A stretch of 64,000 nucleotides of DNA. Origin: Perlucidibaca piscinae DSM 21586. GTDB taxonomy: Bacteria > Pseudomonadota > Gammaproteobacteria > Pseudomonadales > Moraxellaceae. The notes beneath the pieces were generated by a model, which saw nothing but the letters and a program-made list of their open reading frames with translations, was not told the DNA's origin and searched no databases. Location: positions 62,001 through 126,000 of the forward strand of contig NZ_ATUE01000007.1 in assembly GCF_000420045.1 (NCBI RefSeq). The letters are read 5' to 3'. The translations under genes and the position numbers were made by a program. Shown piece by piece: positions 7,321 to 15,001 of this stretch. The stretch's first letter is position 1. Every line of letters starts with the position of its first letter.

Positions 7321-9731
7321 GGTGCCTGCTCGCAGCCATGCCCTTGCTGCTGGCTGGCGGTCTGGCACGGTCTGATGACGCCGTGTCTGCACCCGATGGC
7401 GTATCCGATGCCGCGACGCCAGGCGCCACGCTGACCGAAATCACGGTAACGGCAAGCGCGGCTGTCGAGCAGCCAGCCGAATCCCGCGTGACCGTCTCCG
7501 GCGAAACACTGGTGCAGGCGGGACTCAACAACCTGACCGATCTGGACGGACGTCTCCCCGGTCTGACCACCCAGGCCTCCAACCCCCGGACCACCGGCTT
7601 CAGCATTCGCGGTCTGGGCAACAACCAGGCCAACGATGGCCTCGACAGCAGCGTCGGTCTGTTCAGCGATGGTGTCTATCTGGCGCGCCAGGCCTATGGC
7701 GCGTTCGGGCTGTACGATCTCGAGGACGTCACGCTGCTGCGCGGGCCGTCCGGTGCCACCCGGGGTTTCGGCAGCACCGCCGGAGAGCTCGAGTTGCGCA
7801 CCCGGGCGCCGTCGTTCATTCCCGGCGCCGAGGGCGCGCTTTCCCTGGGCAATCTGGGCTATCAGCAGCTCACAGCCGCCGTGACGGGGCCGCTGCTGGC
7901 GGAGCAGCTGGCCGGTCGCTTCAGTCTCTATACCCAGCGCCGTGACGGACTCATCGAGAATGTCTTCGACGGCAGCCGGCTCAACGACCAGGACCGGCTC
8001 GGCCTGCGCGGCCAGCTGCTGTGGACGCCGGATGCCCGTCTGCGTGTGCGCGTGAAGCTGGAGCATGACGAACTCGACGAGCGCTGCTGTGCCTCGCAGC
8101 TGCTCGGCCCGGTGCGACCGGGCATCCAGGCATCCGACGACTACATGGGCTATGAGCGGCCAGGCACGAATCCGTACGACCGGGTGGCGGACAAGGACGT
8201 GACTCCCATGGGGCGCCTGCAGCAGCAGGGCGTGACCGTGGCCACGGAATGGGACCTGGCCCCTCGGCATCAGCTGATCAGCCTGACCAGTGCGCGGTCG
8301 CTGGCCTATGATCCGGCACGCAATGATGATGGTGCCTCCCTGCGCCTGGTGACAGGCTTTGTGACGTCGGACTCGCATCAGCTTGGCCAGGAGTTTCGCT
8401 GGCAGGCCGACTACGCCCGTGCGCGTTCCGTGCTCGGTGTCTCCTGGCTGCGCCAAGATGTCGCCGGTAAGGAGGTTGGCGTGCTCGGTGACGAGATCGC
8501 GCTCTGGACCCTAGGCGGGCTGCTGCGTCAGCGGCTGCCGTTCGCCACCCGGCAGAACAGCGGTTTCCTGATCAATGCCATCCTGCCGCCGCAAACCCTG
8601 GATGGCCTGGCCGTGTCTCGTCCCTATCGCCAGCTCTCTGACAGCTACTCCGGTTTTGGCTCGGTGGACTGGCTGCTGCGTGACGACACCACGCTGACCA
8701 CCGGGCTGCGCTACACCTTGAGCCGGCGCGAGGTCGACATCAGTCGCAGTCGCTCCGGTGGCAATCCCGGAGCCAGTCCGCTGTCGCTGACCAATTCGCT
8801 GGCCCCGCTGGAGGATGTTCTGGGTGTCGATCTGGGGCCGCTCACTTTTGACGGCCTGATCGACAGCCTGGTCGGTCCCCCGTTCGAGCGTCATGACAGC
8901 CGTGAGGATGAAGGCGTGTCCGGCCGTGTCACCCTGCAGCATCAGCTCAGCGACCGGCATCAGCTGCATGCCGGTGTCAGCCGTGGCTACAAGAGCGGGG
9001 GCATCAACCTGGACGCGCTGAGTCCGCGCATCGCGCCACAGTTCGCAGCCGAGATCGCCGAAGGCGCCGAACTGGGCTGGCGAGGCAACTGGCCGGCGCA
9101 GCGCCTGACTGCCGGCCTGGTGCTCTATCACACCGATGTGCGCAACTTCCAGGCGCTGACCTACGACGACGGAGACGGCCTCGTCGACAGTCCGCGCCAG
9201 AACAACGTCATCAGCATTCCCAAGGTGCGCCTGCAGGGTGCCGAACTCGATGTCTCGGCACTGTTTCGCCATGGCCTGTCGCTGGCGCTGGGGGTGGCCT
9301 ACAACCGCGCCATCAGCCAGGATTTCCGGCGCGCGCCGAACGAGGATACCGGTGTCAGTGACAAGGATCTTAGCGGCCGGCAGCTGTACCAGGCACCGCG
9401 CTGGAGCGGTCATGCCGGCGTGCAGCAGACCTTCGCGCTAGGGCAGGGCTTCATGGGCCATGTCGGGGTTGATCACCGCTTCCGTTCCGGTACGTTTGCT
9501 GCTGTCGAGCAGAGCCGGAACAGCTTCATTGACGCCTACCAGATCACCGATGTTCGCCTTGGCGCGCGTCGTGCCAGTGGCGCCTGGGGCATCGAGGCCT
9601 GGGTGCGCAATGTCTTCGACGAGGAATACCTGGCGTCGGTGTCAGGGCTTTACGGTCTAGGGGACTATGCCGGCTTTGCCGGTGATCCGCGCACCTACGG
9701 CATTACCTTGGATGCGCGCTGGGGGCAGTGA
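7317..9731 (+). CDS. TonB-dependent outer-membrane receptor
   Basis: An 804-residue protein. ATG 7317 overlaps the kinase stop and gives a clean signal peptide (residues 1 to about 19). A TonB-box-like TEITVTA is at 40-46, then comes a plug domain (about 55-165, with SIRGLGNN and the plug hallmark LLRGPSGATRGFGSTAGEL), then a long beta-barrel. Energy would come from TonB with an ExbB/ExbD pair; one such pair lies far away at 49982-51036, and no tonB is seen here. The sequence ends DARWGQ, so the usual terminal aromatic is two residues in. There is no N-terminal signalling (STN) domain or nearby anti-sigma gene, so any sensing link would run through the adjoining kinase. The substrate is not predictable. 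Confidence 0.92.
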   Translation: MRCLLAAMPLLLAGGLARSDDAVSAPDGVSDAATPGATLTEITVTASAAVEQPAESRVTVSGETLVQAGLNNLTDLDGRLPGLTTQASNPRTTGFSIRGLGNNQANDGLDSSVGLFSDGVYLARQAYGAFGLYDLEDVTLLRGPSGATRGFGSTAGELELRTRAPSFIPGAEGALSLGNLGYQQLTAAVTGPLLAEQLAGRFSLYTQRRDGLIENVFDGSRLNDQDRLGLRGQLLWTPDARLRVRVKLEHDELDERCCASQLLGPVRPGIQASDDYMGYERPGTNPYDRVADKDVTPMGRLQQQGVTVATEWDLAPRHQLISLTSARSLAYDPARNDDGASLRLVTGFVTSDSHQLGQEFRWQADYARARSVLGVSWLRQDVAGKEVGVLGDEIALWTLGGLLRQRLPFATRQNSGFLINAILPPQTLDGLAVSRPYRQLSDSYSGFGSVDWLLRDDTTLTTGLRYTLSRREVDISRSRSGGNPGASPLSLTNSLAPLEDVLGVDLGPLTFDGLIDSLVGPPFERHDSREDEGVSGRVTLQHQLSDRHQLHAGVSRGYKSGGINLDALSPRIAPQFAAEIAEGAELGWRGNWPAQRLTAGLVLYHTDVRNFQALTYDDGDGLVDSPRQNNVISIPKVRLQGAELDVSALFRHGLSLALGVAYNRAISQDFRRAPNEDTGVSDKDLSGRQLYQAPRWSGHAGVQQTFALGQGFMGHVGVDHRFRSGTFAAVEQSRNSFIDAYQITDVRLGARRASGAWGIEAWVRNVFDEEYLASVSGLYGLGDYAGFAGDPRTYGITLDARWGQ

Positions 9732-9759
9732 GGCATCGGCCAGCAAACCCCAGAAAGCA

Positions 9760-9791
9760 CAAAGGGCTAACCGTTTCCGGTTAACCCTTTG
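9760..9791 (-). terminator. Terminator of the tRNA-Ser/tRNA-Arg operon
   Basis: Two 14-base arms (9760-9773 and 9778-9791) enclose a four-base loop. Read on the minus strand the stem is complete with one G-U pair and the loop is GAAA, a very stable tetraloop. It begins seven bases after the tRNA-Arg CCA end. On the plus strand the stem has one C-A mismatch, but it lies 28 bases after the receptor stop and may also end that transcript. Confidence 0.75.
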
Positions 9792-9798
9792 TTTCATA

Positions 9799-9875
9799 TG
9801 GCGCGCCCAGAGAGATTCGAACTCCCGACCCCCAAGTTCGTAGCCTGGTGCTCTATCCAGCTGAGCTATGGGCGC
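9799..9875 (-). tRNA. tRNA-Arg (anticodon ACG)
   Basis: Read on the minus strand, 77 bases fold as a standard tRNA with CCA encoded. The acceptor stem GCGCCCA pairs with TGGGCGC, the D-arm is GCTCAGCTGGATAGAGC, and the anticodon loop CTACGAA gives ACG. The T-arm contains GGTTCGAAT-like sequence (GAGTTCGAATC). The wobble A34 would be converted to inosine to read CGU, CGC and CGA. It is transcribed with the upstream tRNA-Ser. Confidence 0.97.
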
Positions 9876-9970
9876 GTTGCTGAGGCCGCGAATCTTACGC
9901 ATCGACCTTGGCAGCGTCAAGCACTGCCTTGCCTGAATTTCAGGCGATCGCACCAGCACGTGCGATGTAA

Positions 9971-10061
9971 TGGCGGAGAGTAAGGGATTCGAACCCTTGA
10001 GGAGCTTTTGGCCCCTACTCCCTTAGCAGGGGAGCACCTTCGGCCTCTCGGTCAACTCTCC
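9971..10061 (-). tRNA. tRNA-Ser (anticodon GCU)
   Basis: A 91-base class II tRNA on the minus strand with encoded CCA. The acceptor stem GGAGAGT pairs with ACTCTCC, and the anticodon stem CTCCC/GGGAG holds the loop CTGCTAA (GCT), reading AGC and AGU. It has the long variable arm expected of tRNA-Ser. It is the first gene of a two-tRNA operon with tRNA-Arg 95 bases downstream. I recall the same Ser(GCU)-Arg(ACG) pairing near csrA in other gammaproteobacteria. Confidence 0.97.
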
Positions 10062-10073
10062 GACAAGCCAGCG

Positions 10074-10102
10074 ATCATACCCATGTCGATCCCGCTTGAA
10101 AA
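10074..10102 (-). promoter_or_regulatory. Promoter of the tRNA-Ser/tRNA-Arg operon
   Basis: On the minus strand a TTTTCA -35 (10097-10102), a 17-base spacer and a TATGAT -10 (10074-10079) are present. Transcription would start only a few bases before the tRNA-Ser 5' end at 10061. Matches to consensus are 4/6 and 5/6. Confidence 0.6.
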
Positions 10103-10171
10103 GGCGCGACTGCCGGTATTTCGAGCAAGCGCAGGCAGTATGGCGGTCTCTCCGGGGGCACTGGCGAGCGT

Positions 10172-10177
10172 TATACT
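10172..10177 (+). promoter_or_regulatory. Probable -10 box for the MscS-family gene
   Basis: TATACT lies 30 bases before the start codon at 10208, with GGAG (10197-10200) as ribosome binding site between them. I see no good -35 at the right distance, so this is a partial promoter call. Confidence 0.45.
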
Positions 10178-10207
10178 CGCGCATCGCGTGAATTATGGAG
10201 AAGCACG

Positions 10208-11284
10208 ATGTTGGACCTGACAACCGTCTGGCTGGGCAACACTTTGCAGGACTGGAGTCATGCGCTGTTGCTGGCACTCAGCATCAACCTGCTGGTGGCG
10301 GCGATCAAGTGGGGGGCTGACCGGTTGTGGTCCGACCTGCGCCAGCCGCGCAGCGGGCAGCGTGATCCGCGCCTGTTCGTGGTCGCCATGCTGCGACGCA
10401 CCAAGCAGCTGCTGATCTTCGGCGTCACGCTGCTCATCGGCACGCGTCTGCTGACGCTGGCACCTCACCTGGAGAAGGGGCTGGTGACGCTGGCCACGAT
10501 CTCGGCCTTCCTGCAGGTCGGACTCTGGTTCAGCGGGGCCTTCAACTTCTGGCTCGATCGCTACCGGCAGAACTCGCCCACCCCGGGTGCCGCCACCAGC
10601 CTTGCAGCAGTCAACTTCGTCGGCAAGATGCTGCTGTGGACGCTGATCCTGCTGCTCATGCTCGACAACCTCGGGGTCAACGTCACCGCCATGGTGGCCG
10701 GTCTGGGTGTTGGCGGCATCGCGGTGGCGCTGGCGGTGCAGAACATCCTGGGCGATCTCTTCGCCAGCCTGTCCATCGTGATCGACAAGCCGTTCGTGAT
10801 TGGTGACGTGATCACCGTCGACAGCTTCACTGGCTCGGTCGAGCATGTCGGGCTCAAGACCACGCGTCTGCGCAGCAGTACCGGCGAGCAGATCATCATG
10901 TCCAACGGGGATCTGCTGAAGTCGCGCATACGAAACTTCAAACGCATGCACGAGCGTCGCATGCTGTTCACGCTGGGCGTGGTCTACCAGACCTCGCCGG
11001 AGCAGCTGGCACGCATCCCCGGCATCATTCGCGGCATCATCGAGAGCGTGCCCAACACGCGTTTCGAGCGCGCCCACTTCAAGACCTTCGGCCCGTCCTC
11101 GCTGGATTTCGAGGTGGTGTTCTGGATCAGCAATCCGCTCTTCGATGACAGCATGGATGCCCTGCACACGGTCAATCTGGCAATCTTCAAGCGCTTTGGC
11201 GAGGAAGGCATCGAGTTTGCCTACCCGACGCAGACCATGATCGTGCAAGGCGGCACGCTGGTGGAGGACAAGCCGGGGGCGTGA
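10208..11284 (+). CDS. MscS-family mechanosensitive ion channel
   Basis: A 358-residue inner-membrane protein of the small-conductance mechanosensitive channel family, which opens under membrane tension to release solutes after osmotic downshock. Hydrophobic segments lie at about 17-35, 66-86, 93-112 and 138-155. The pore-lining helix (about 157-190) has the Gly/Ala pattern GLGVGGIAVALAVQNILGD, and the cytoplasmic beta domain follows (SIVIDKPFVIGD). It has one or two more N-terminal helices than E. coli MscS (286 residues). GGAG lies seven bases before ATG 10208. The gene stands alone between the tRNA operon and a convergent terminator. Confidence 0.93.
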   Translation: MLDLTTVWLGNTLQDWSHALLLALSINLLVAAIKWGADRLWSDLRQPRSGQRDPRLFVVAMLRRTKQLLIFGVTLLIGTRLLTLAPHLEKGLVTLATISAFLQVGLWFSGAFNFWLDRYRQNSPTPGAATSLAAVNFVGKMLLWTLILLLMLDNLGVNVTAMVAGLGVGGIAVALAVQNILGDLFASLSIVIDKPFVIGDVITVDSFTGSVEHVGLKTTRLRSSTGEQIIMSNGDLLKSRIRNFKRMHERRMLFTLGVVYQTSPEQLARIPGIIRGIIESVPNTRFERAHFKTFGPSSLDFEVVFWISNPLFDDSMDALHTVNLAIFKRFGEEGIEFAYPTQTMIVQGGTLVEDKPGA

Positions 11285-11290
11285 AGAGGC

Positions 11291-11318
11291 GATGCCGGGA
11301 GATGAAACTCCCGGCATC
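11291..11318. terminator. Bidirectional hairpin between convergent genes
   Basis: A perfect 11-base inverted repeat (11291-11301 and 11308-11318) with a six-base loop sits between the stop of the MscS gene and the stop of the leftward lipoprotein gene at 11326. The stem is GC-rich; T-tracts are weak on both sides. Confidence 0.7.
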
Positions 11319-11325
11319 GGGCGAC

Positions 11326-12906
11326 TTATTCGAAGGTGATGGCGATGTCGCTGAGCTGGGGGCCGCTCGTTCCCCCCACGCGATTGCTGGTGCCCGGATA
11401 GGCGGTCAGTGTGCCGGATGCCGAGACGGCATCGGTGACCAGCTTGACGCTGAACAGACGCGATCCCTGACCGCTGGTCGTGGCCATGATCAGCGGAAGC
11501 CCGTTGGCGCCGCCAGCGATGTCGAAGCCGGGCGTCGTGCCCAGTGCGGGGTCCGTCAGTACACCCTCCCGGGCAACCTGTCCCGCGTTCGGGTTGGGTG
11601 ACCGGGTCAGCCGGTTCTCGCTGCGGTCCACATGATACAGGGTAGTGCTGGCCGGCGCCGGTCGGATGCTGTTGGTGTAGGCGGCGGCAACAAGCTGCGG
11701 GGTGGGCAGGGCGGGTGTGTCGCTGCGGTTGATCGGCGTGTCGATGGTGGTCGCCCCGGTGTCCACGTTGATGCGCAAGTTCTGCCCCGTGCTGGAAATC
11801 ACGCGTAGCCGGTCGGCAGCCGGGTTGAAGTCGACTGAGAAACGGGTGCCGCTGAGGCTGGCCCCGCTCAGGCTGCTGACCAGCGTGGCGGACCCCGTGT
11901 CCGTGCCCAGACGATACAGCCGGTTCTGGCTGGTCAGTCCGTACAGCCGGCCGTCAGCCGGACGGAAATCGATGCCGACCAGGATCTCACCCGAGGTCAG
12001 GCCCGACACGGACAGGGTGTCGAGGATCTGTGCCGGACTGGCCGGATCGAACACCACCAGGCTGTTGCTCCCGACGACAAGGCCATAGGCCATGGCATCA
12101 CGCGGCATCAAGGCAAGTCCCTTGAGGGGGCGGCTGCCGGAGCCCAGTTTCGCGATACGCGTGGCGGCATTGGTGGTAGCCGTCAGATCGATCCGGAACA
12201 GGCTGGTGACACCGGCTACCTGCAGGGCGGCATAGCCGATGTTGTTGCTGCCGTCGATGTCGAAGCCGCTCACCGAATCCGCGTCGAGGCCCAGCGACAC
12301 CGGGTTGCTGAGCGTGCTGGTGCTGGCGTTCTGCACCACCAGCCGGTCATTGAACGTGTCGAGCGCATACAGCGTGGTGCTCACCGGCCGGGCAAAGGCG
12401 TTGGTGTAGGCGGCGGCGTTCATGTTGCGGGTGCCCGTGCCGGTCTCGTTGATGGTCGGGCTGTTGCTGACGCTGCCCGTGTCGACATTGACCACCTGGC
12501 TGGTGTCACCGTTGGAGATCACGCGCAGCAAGTCCGCCACCGGATTGAAGTCGACCCCGAAGTCGGTGCCGGTGAGCGGCGTGCTCAGCGCCCTGCGGTT
12601 GCTGGCCACGCCGCGCAGGGAGAGCTGATACACCGCGTTGCGCGTGAGGCCGTAAAGCAGGCCATTGCGGGTACGGTAATCGATGCCGATCAAGGTTTCT
12701 CCGCTGGCCAGTCCGGTGATCGGTACGTCGGTGGCGATGATGTCTGCGCGGGCGCGGTCAAACGTGATCAGCCGGTTGTCGACGGTCAGCGCGACCGTGT
12801 CGCCCGGCTCGAAGAGATCCTCGATGCGGTCGTCCTCGTTGCAGCCGGTGATCGCGAAGGTCAGACCCAGCGCCAGAGCGGTGAGTGTCAGTGTGCGTGT
12901 TGTCAT
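11326..12906 (-). CDS. DUF4394-type lipoprotein with two repeated halves
   Basis: A 526-residue exported protein. The N-terminus has a lipobox (hydrophobic stretch then AITGC, Cys22), so it is likely lipid-anchored. The mature part consists of two similar halves, each carrying the DUF4394 pattern: GETLIGIDYR / GEILVGIDFR, GLLYGLT / GRLYGLT, FGVDFNPVADLLRVIS / FSVDFNPAADRLRVIS, then AAAYTN. Such repeats suggest a beta-propeller-like fold. ATG 12906 has AGGGAAA upstream; a longer frame to 13014 would spoil the signal peptide. It starts 16 bases after fghA on the same strand, so it is probably co-transcribed with frmA-fghA. Its function is unknown. Confidence 0.8.
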   Translation of the reverse strand: MTTRTLTLTALALGLTFAITGCNEDDRIEDLFEPGDTVALTVDNRLITFDRARADIIATDVPITGLASGETLIGIDYRTRNGLLYGLTRNAVYQLSLRGVASNRRALSTPLTGTDFGVDFNPVADLLRVISNGDTSQVVNVDTGSVSNSPTINETGTGTRNMNAAAYTNAFARPVSTTLYALDTFNDRLVVQNASTSTLSNPVSLGLDADSVSGFDIDGSNNIGYAALQVAGVTSLFRIDLTATTNAATRIAKLGSGSRPLKGLALMPRDAMAYGLVVGSNSLVVFDPASPAQILDTLSVSGLTSGEILVGIDFRPADGRLYGLTSQNRLYRLGTDTGSATLVSSLSGASLSGTRFSVDFNPAADRLRVISSTGQNLRINVDTGATTIDTPINRSDTPALPTPQLVAAAYTNSIRPAPASTTLYHVDRSENRLTRSPNPNAGQVAREGVLTDPALGTTPGFDIAGGANGLPLIMATTSGQGSRLFSVKLVTDAVSASGTLTAYPGTSNRVGGTSGPQLSDIAITFE

Positions 12907-12922
12907 GGGCTTTCCCTGCTGT

Positions 12923-13774
12923 TCAGTGTGTGACGCCGAGTTCGCGGGCGTGATGCGCCAGATGATCGGCAATGACCGTGCTGATGAAATAGTAGCCGTG
13001 ATCATAGCCGGCATGGCGACGCAGTGTCAGGGGCTGTCCCGACGCGTGGCAGGCGGCCTCGAACAGGTCGGGGTGCAGCTGGTTGACGAGAAACTGGTCG
13101 GCCTCGCCCTGGTCGATGAGAATGTGCGATGTGCGATGGCCATCCTGCACCAGCGCGGTCGCGTCATGCGCACGCCAGGCCGCGCAGTCAGTGCCCAGAT
13201 AGCCGGTGAAGGCCTTGATGCCCCAGGGGCACTGCATGGGGGCGCAGATCGGTGCCAGTGCCGACACGCTGCGGAAGCGCTCCGGATGCCTGAGTCCCAG
13301 GGTCAGGGCGCCATGGCCTCCCATGGAGTGGCCGAAGATGCCCATGCGTGCCGGGTCGGCAGGGAAATGTGCGCACACGTGATCGGGCAGCTCCCGAGCG
13401 ACATGCGTGGCCATGCGGTAATGCGCTGACCAGGGGGCCTCGGTGGCATCGAGGTAGAAGCCGGCGCCGATGCCGAAATCCCAGTGCTCGCGATCACCGG
13501 GCAGGGTGACATCGCGGGGGCTGGTGTCGCAGCTGACCAGCATCAGGCCGAGCTCCGCGGCGATACGCTGGGCGCCGGCCTTGATCATGACGGTTTCTTC
13601 CGTGCAGGTGAGGCCGGCCAGGTAGAACAGCACGGGCACATGCTCGCCAGCCAGCGCTTGCGGCGGCTCGAACACCGAGAAGCGCATGGACAGCCCGATG
13701 GCGGCCGAGTCCATGGTGTAGAAGCCCTGGCGTCCGCCGAAGCAGGCATGCGTGCTGCGTGTCGTCAGCGCCAC
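12923..13774 (-). CDS. fghA: S-formylglutathione hydrolase
   Basis: This enzyme hydrolyses S-formylglutathione to formate and glutathione, the second step of glutathione-dependent formaldehyde removal. It is 283 residues, the usual size, with an esterase fold. The nucleophile is Ser150 in FGHSMGGHGA, with the acid Asp in IDQGEADQF and His in YDHGYYF. The start is GTG 13774, directly after the frmA stop, which fits tight coupling. Order frmA-fghA is standard; no frmR-type repressor is seen. Confidence 0.95.
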   Translation of the reverse strand: MALTTRSTHACFGGRQGFYTMDSAAIGLSMRFSVFEPPQALAGEHVPVLFYLAGLTCTEETVMIKAGAQRIAAELGLMLVSCDTSPRDVTLPGDREHWDFGIGAGFYLDATEAPWSAHYRMATHVARELPDHVCAHFPADPARMGIFGHSMGGHGALTLGLRHPERFRSVSALAPICAPMQCPWGIKAFTGYLGTDCAAWRAHDATALVQDGHRTSHILIDQGEADQFLVNQLHPDLFEAACHASGQPLTLRRHAGYDHGYYFISTVIADHLAHHARELGVTH

Positions 13775-13775
13775 C

Positions 13776-14894
13776 TCAGAACTCCACCACCGAACGGATG
13801 GATTCGCCGCGCTTCATCAGCGCAAAGCCTTCGTTGATGTCCTCGAGCCTGAGCTTGTGGGTGATCAGCGAGTCGATGTTGATCCTTCCTTCCATGTACC
13901 AGTCGACAATCTTCGGCACGTCGGTGCGGCCGCGCGCGCCGCCGAAGGCCGAGCCTTCCCACTTGCGTCCGGTGACCAGCTGGAAGGGGCGGGTGCTGAT
14001 TTCGGCGCCGGCTTCCGCCACGCCGATGATGATGCTGCGGCCCCAGCCCTTGTGCGTGCATTCCAGCGCCTGGCGCATGACCGTGGTGTTGCCGATGCAT
14101 TCGAAGCTGTAGTCGGCGCCGCCATCGGTGAGCTGCACGATGGCATCGACGATGTTGCCCCCGGCGGCCTCGACCTCCTTGGGGTTCAGGAAGTGCGTCA
14201 TGCCGAACTCGCGCGCCATCTTTTCGCGCTCGGGGTTGAGGTCGACGCCGATGATCTTGCCGGCGCCGACCATCTTCGCACCCTGGATGACGTTCAGGCC
14301 GATGCCGCCGAGACCGAAGACCACGACATTGGCGCCGGCCTCGACCTTGGCCGTGAACAGCACGGCACCGATGCCGGTGGTGACGCCGCAGCCGATGTAG
14401 CAAACCTTGTCGAAGGGGGCGTCCTCACGGATCTTGGCGAGCGCGATTTCCGGCACCACGATGTAGTTGGAGAACGTCGAGGTGCCCATGTAGTGAAACA
14501 GGTCCTGGCCGTTGAGCGAAAAGCGGCTGGTGGCGTCGGGCATGAGGCCGCGACCCTGGGTGCTGCGGATGGCCTGGCAGAGGTTGGTCTTCTGCGACAG
14601 ACAGAACTTGCACTCGCGGCATTCCGGCGTGTACAGCGGAATCACGTGATCACCCTTGCGCAGCGATTTGACACCCGGGCCGACATCGACCACGACGCCG
14701 GCACCTTCGTGGCCGAGGATGGCCGGGAACAGGCCTTCGGGATCGGCGCCGCTGAGCGTGTACCAGTCGGTGTGACAGATGCCGGTGGCCTTGATCTCGA
14801 CCAGCACCTCGCCGGCTTTCGGGCCTGCCAGATCAACGGTTTCGATGGTCAGGGGCTGGCCGGCTTTCCAGGCGACGGCGGCGCGGGTCTTCAT
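13776..14894 (-). CDS. frmA: S-(hydroxymethyl)glutathione dehydrogenase (class III alcohol dehydrogenase)
   Basis: This enzyme oxidises the formaldehyde-glutathione adduct to S-formylglutathione with NAD+, and can also reduce S-nitrosoglutathione. It is 372 residues. Catalytic zinc ligands are Cys40, His62 and Cys169; structural zinc ligands are Cys92, Cys95, Cys98 and Cys106. Arg115 (STQGRGLMPD), the hallmark that separates class III from ordinary alcohol dehydrogenases, is present. The NAD-binding GLGGIG motif is present. GGGAG lies about ten bases before ATG 14894. It heads the leftward unit frmA-fghA-lipoprotein. The 107 bases to the LysR gene stop may hold its promoter, but I see no clear boxes. 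Confidence 0.96.
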   Translation of the reverse strand: MKTRAAVAWKAGQPLTIETVDLAGPKAGEVLVEIKATGICHTDWYTLSGADPEGLFPAILGHEGAGVVVDVGPGVKSLRKGDHVIPLYTPECRECKFCLSQKTNLCQAIRSTQGRGLMPDATSRFSLNGQDLFHYMGTSTFSNYIVVPEIALAKIREDAPFDKVCYIGCGVTTGIGAVLFTAKVEAGANVVVFGLGGIGLNVIQGAKMVGAGKIIGVDLNPEREKMAREFGMTHFLNPKEVEAAGGNIVDAIVQLTDGGADYSFECIGNTTVMRQALECTHKGWGRSIIIGVAEAGAEISTRPFQLVTGRKWEGSAFGGARGRTDVPKIVDWYMEGRINIDSLITHKLRLEDINEGFALMKRGESIRSVVEF

Positions 14895-15001
14895 GGGGGG
14901 TATCTCCGGGAGGTCGAATCAATCAGTTGTCGGAACATAGCAAGTTCCCCGGGGCAGCGTCACGCGGACATGGCCGGGTGTCAGCCAGTGGCGGGGTGTT
15001 C

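Noticed and set aside
5137..7392. A 751-codon minus-strand frame over the second kinase
   Set aside because: It is Gln/His/Arg-rich low-complexity sequence antisense to a clear 7TMR-DISM kinase, without domains.
9799..10061. Integration site of a mobile element at the tRNA genes
   Set aside because: I looked for an integrase gene and for a repeat of either tRNA 3' end in the neighbouring island and found neither.
12907..13014. Longer start for the DUF4394 lipoprotein
   Set aside because: It would put 36 residues before the signal peptide and lie within fghA; ATG 12906 has a ribosome binding site.
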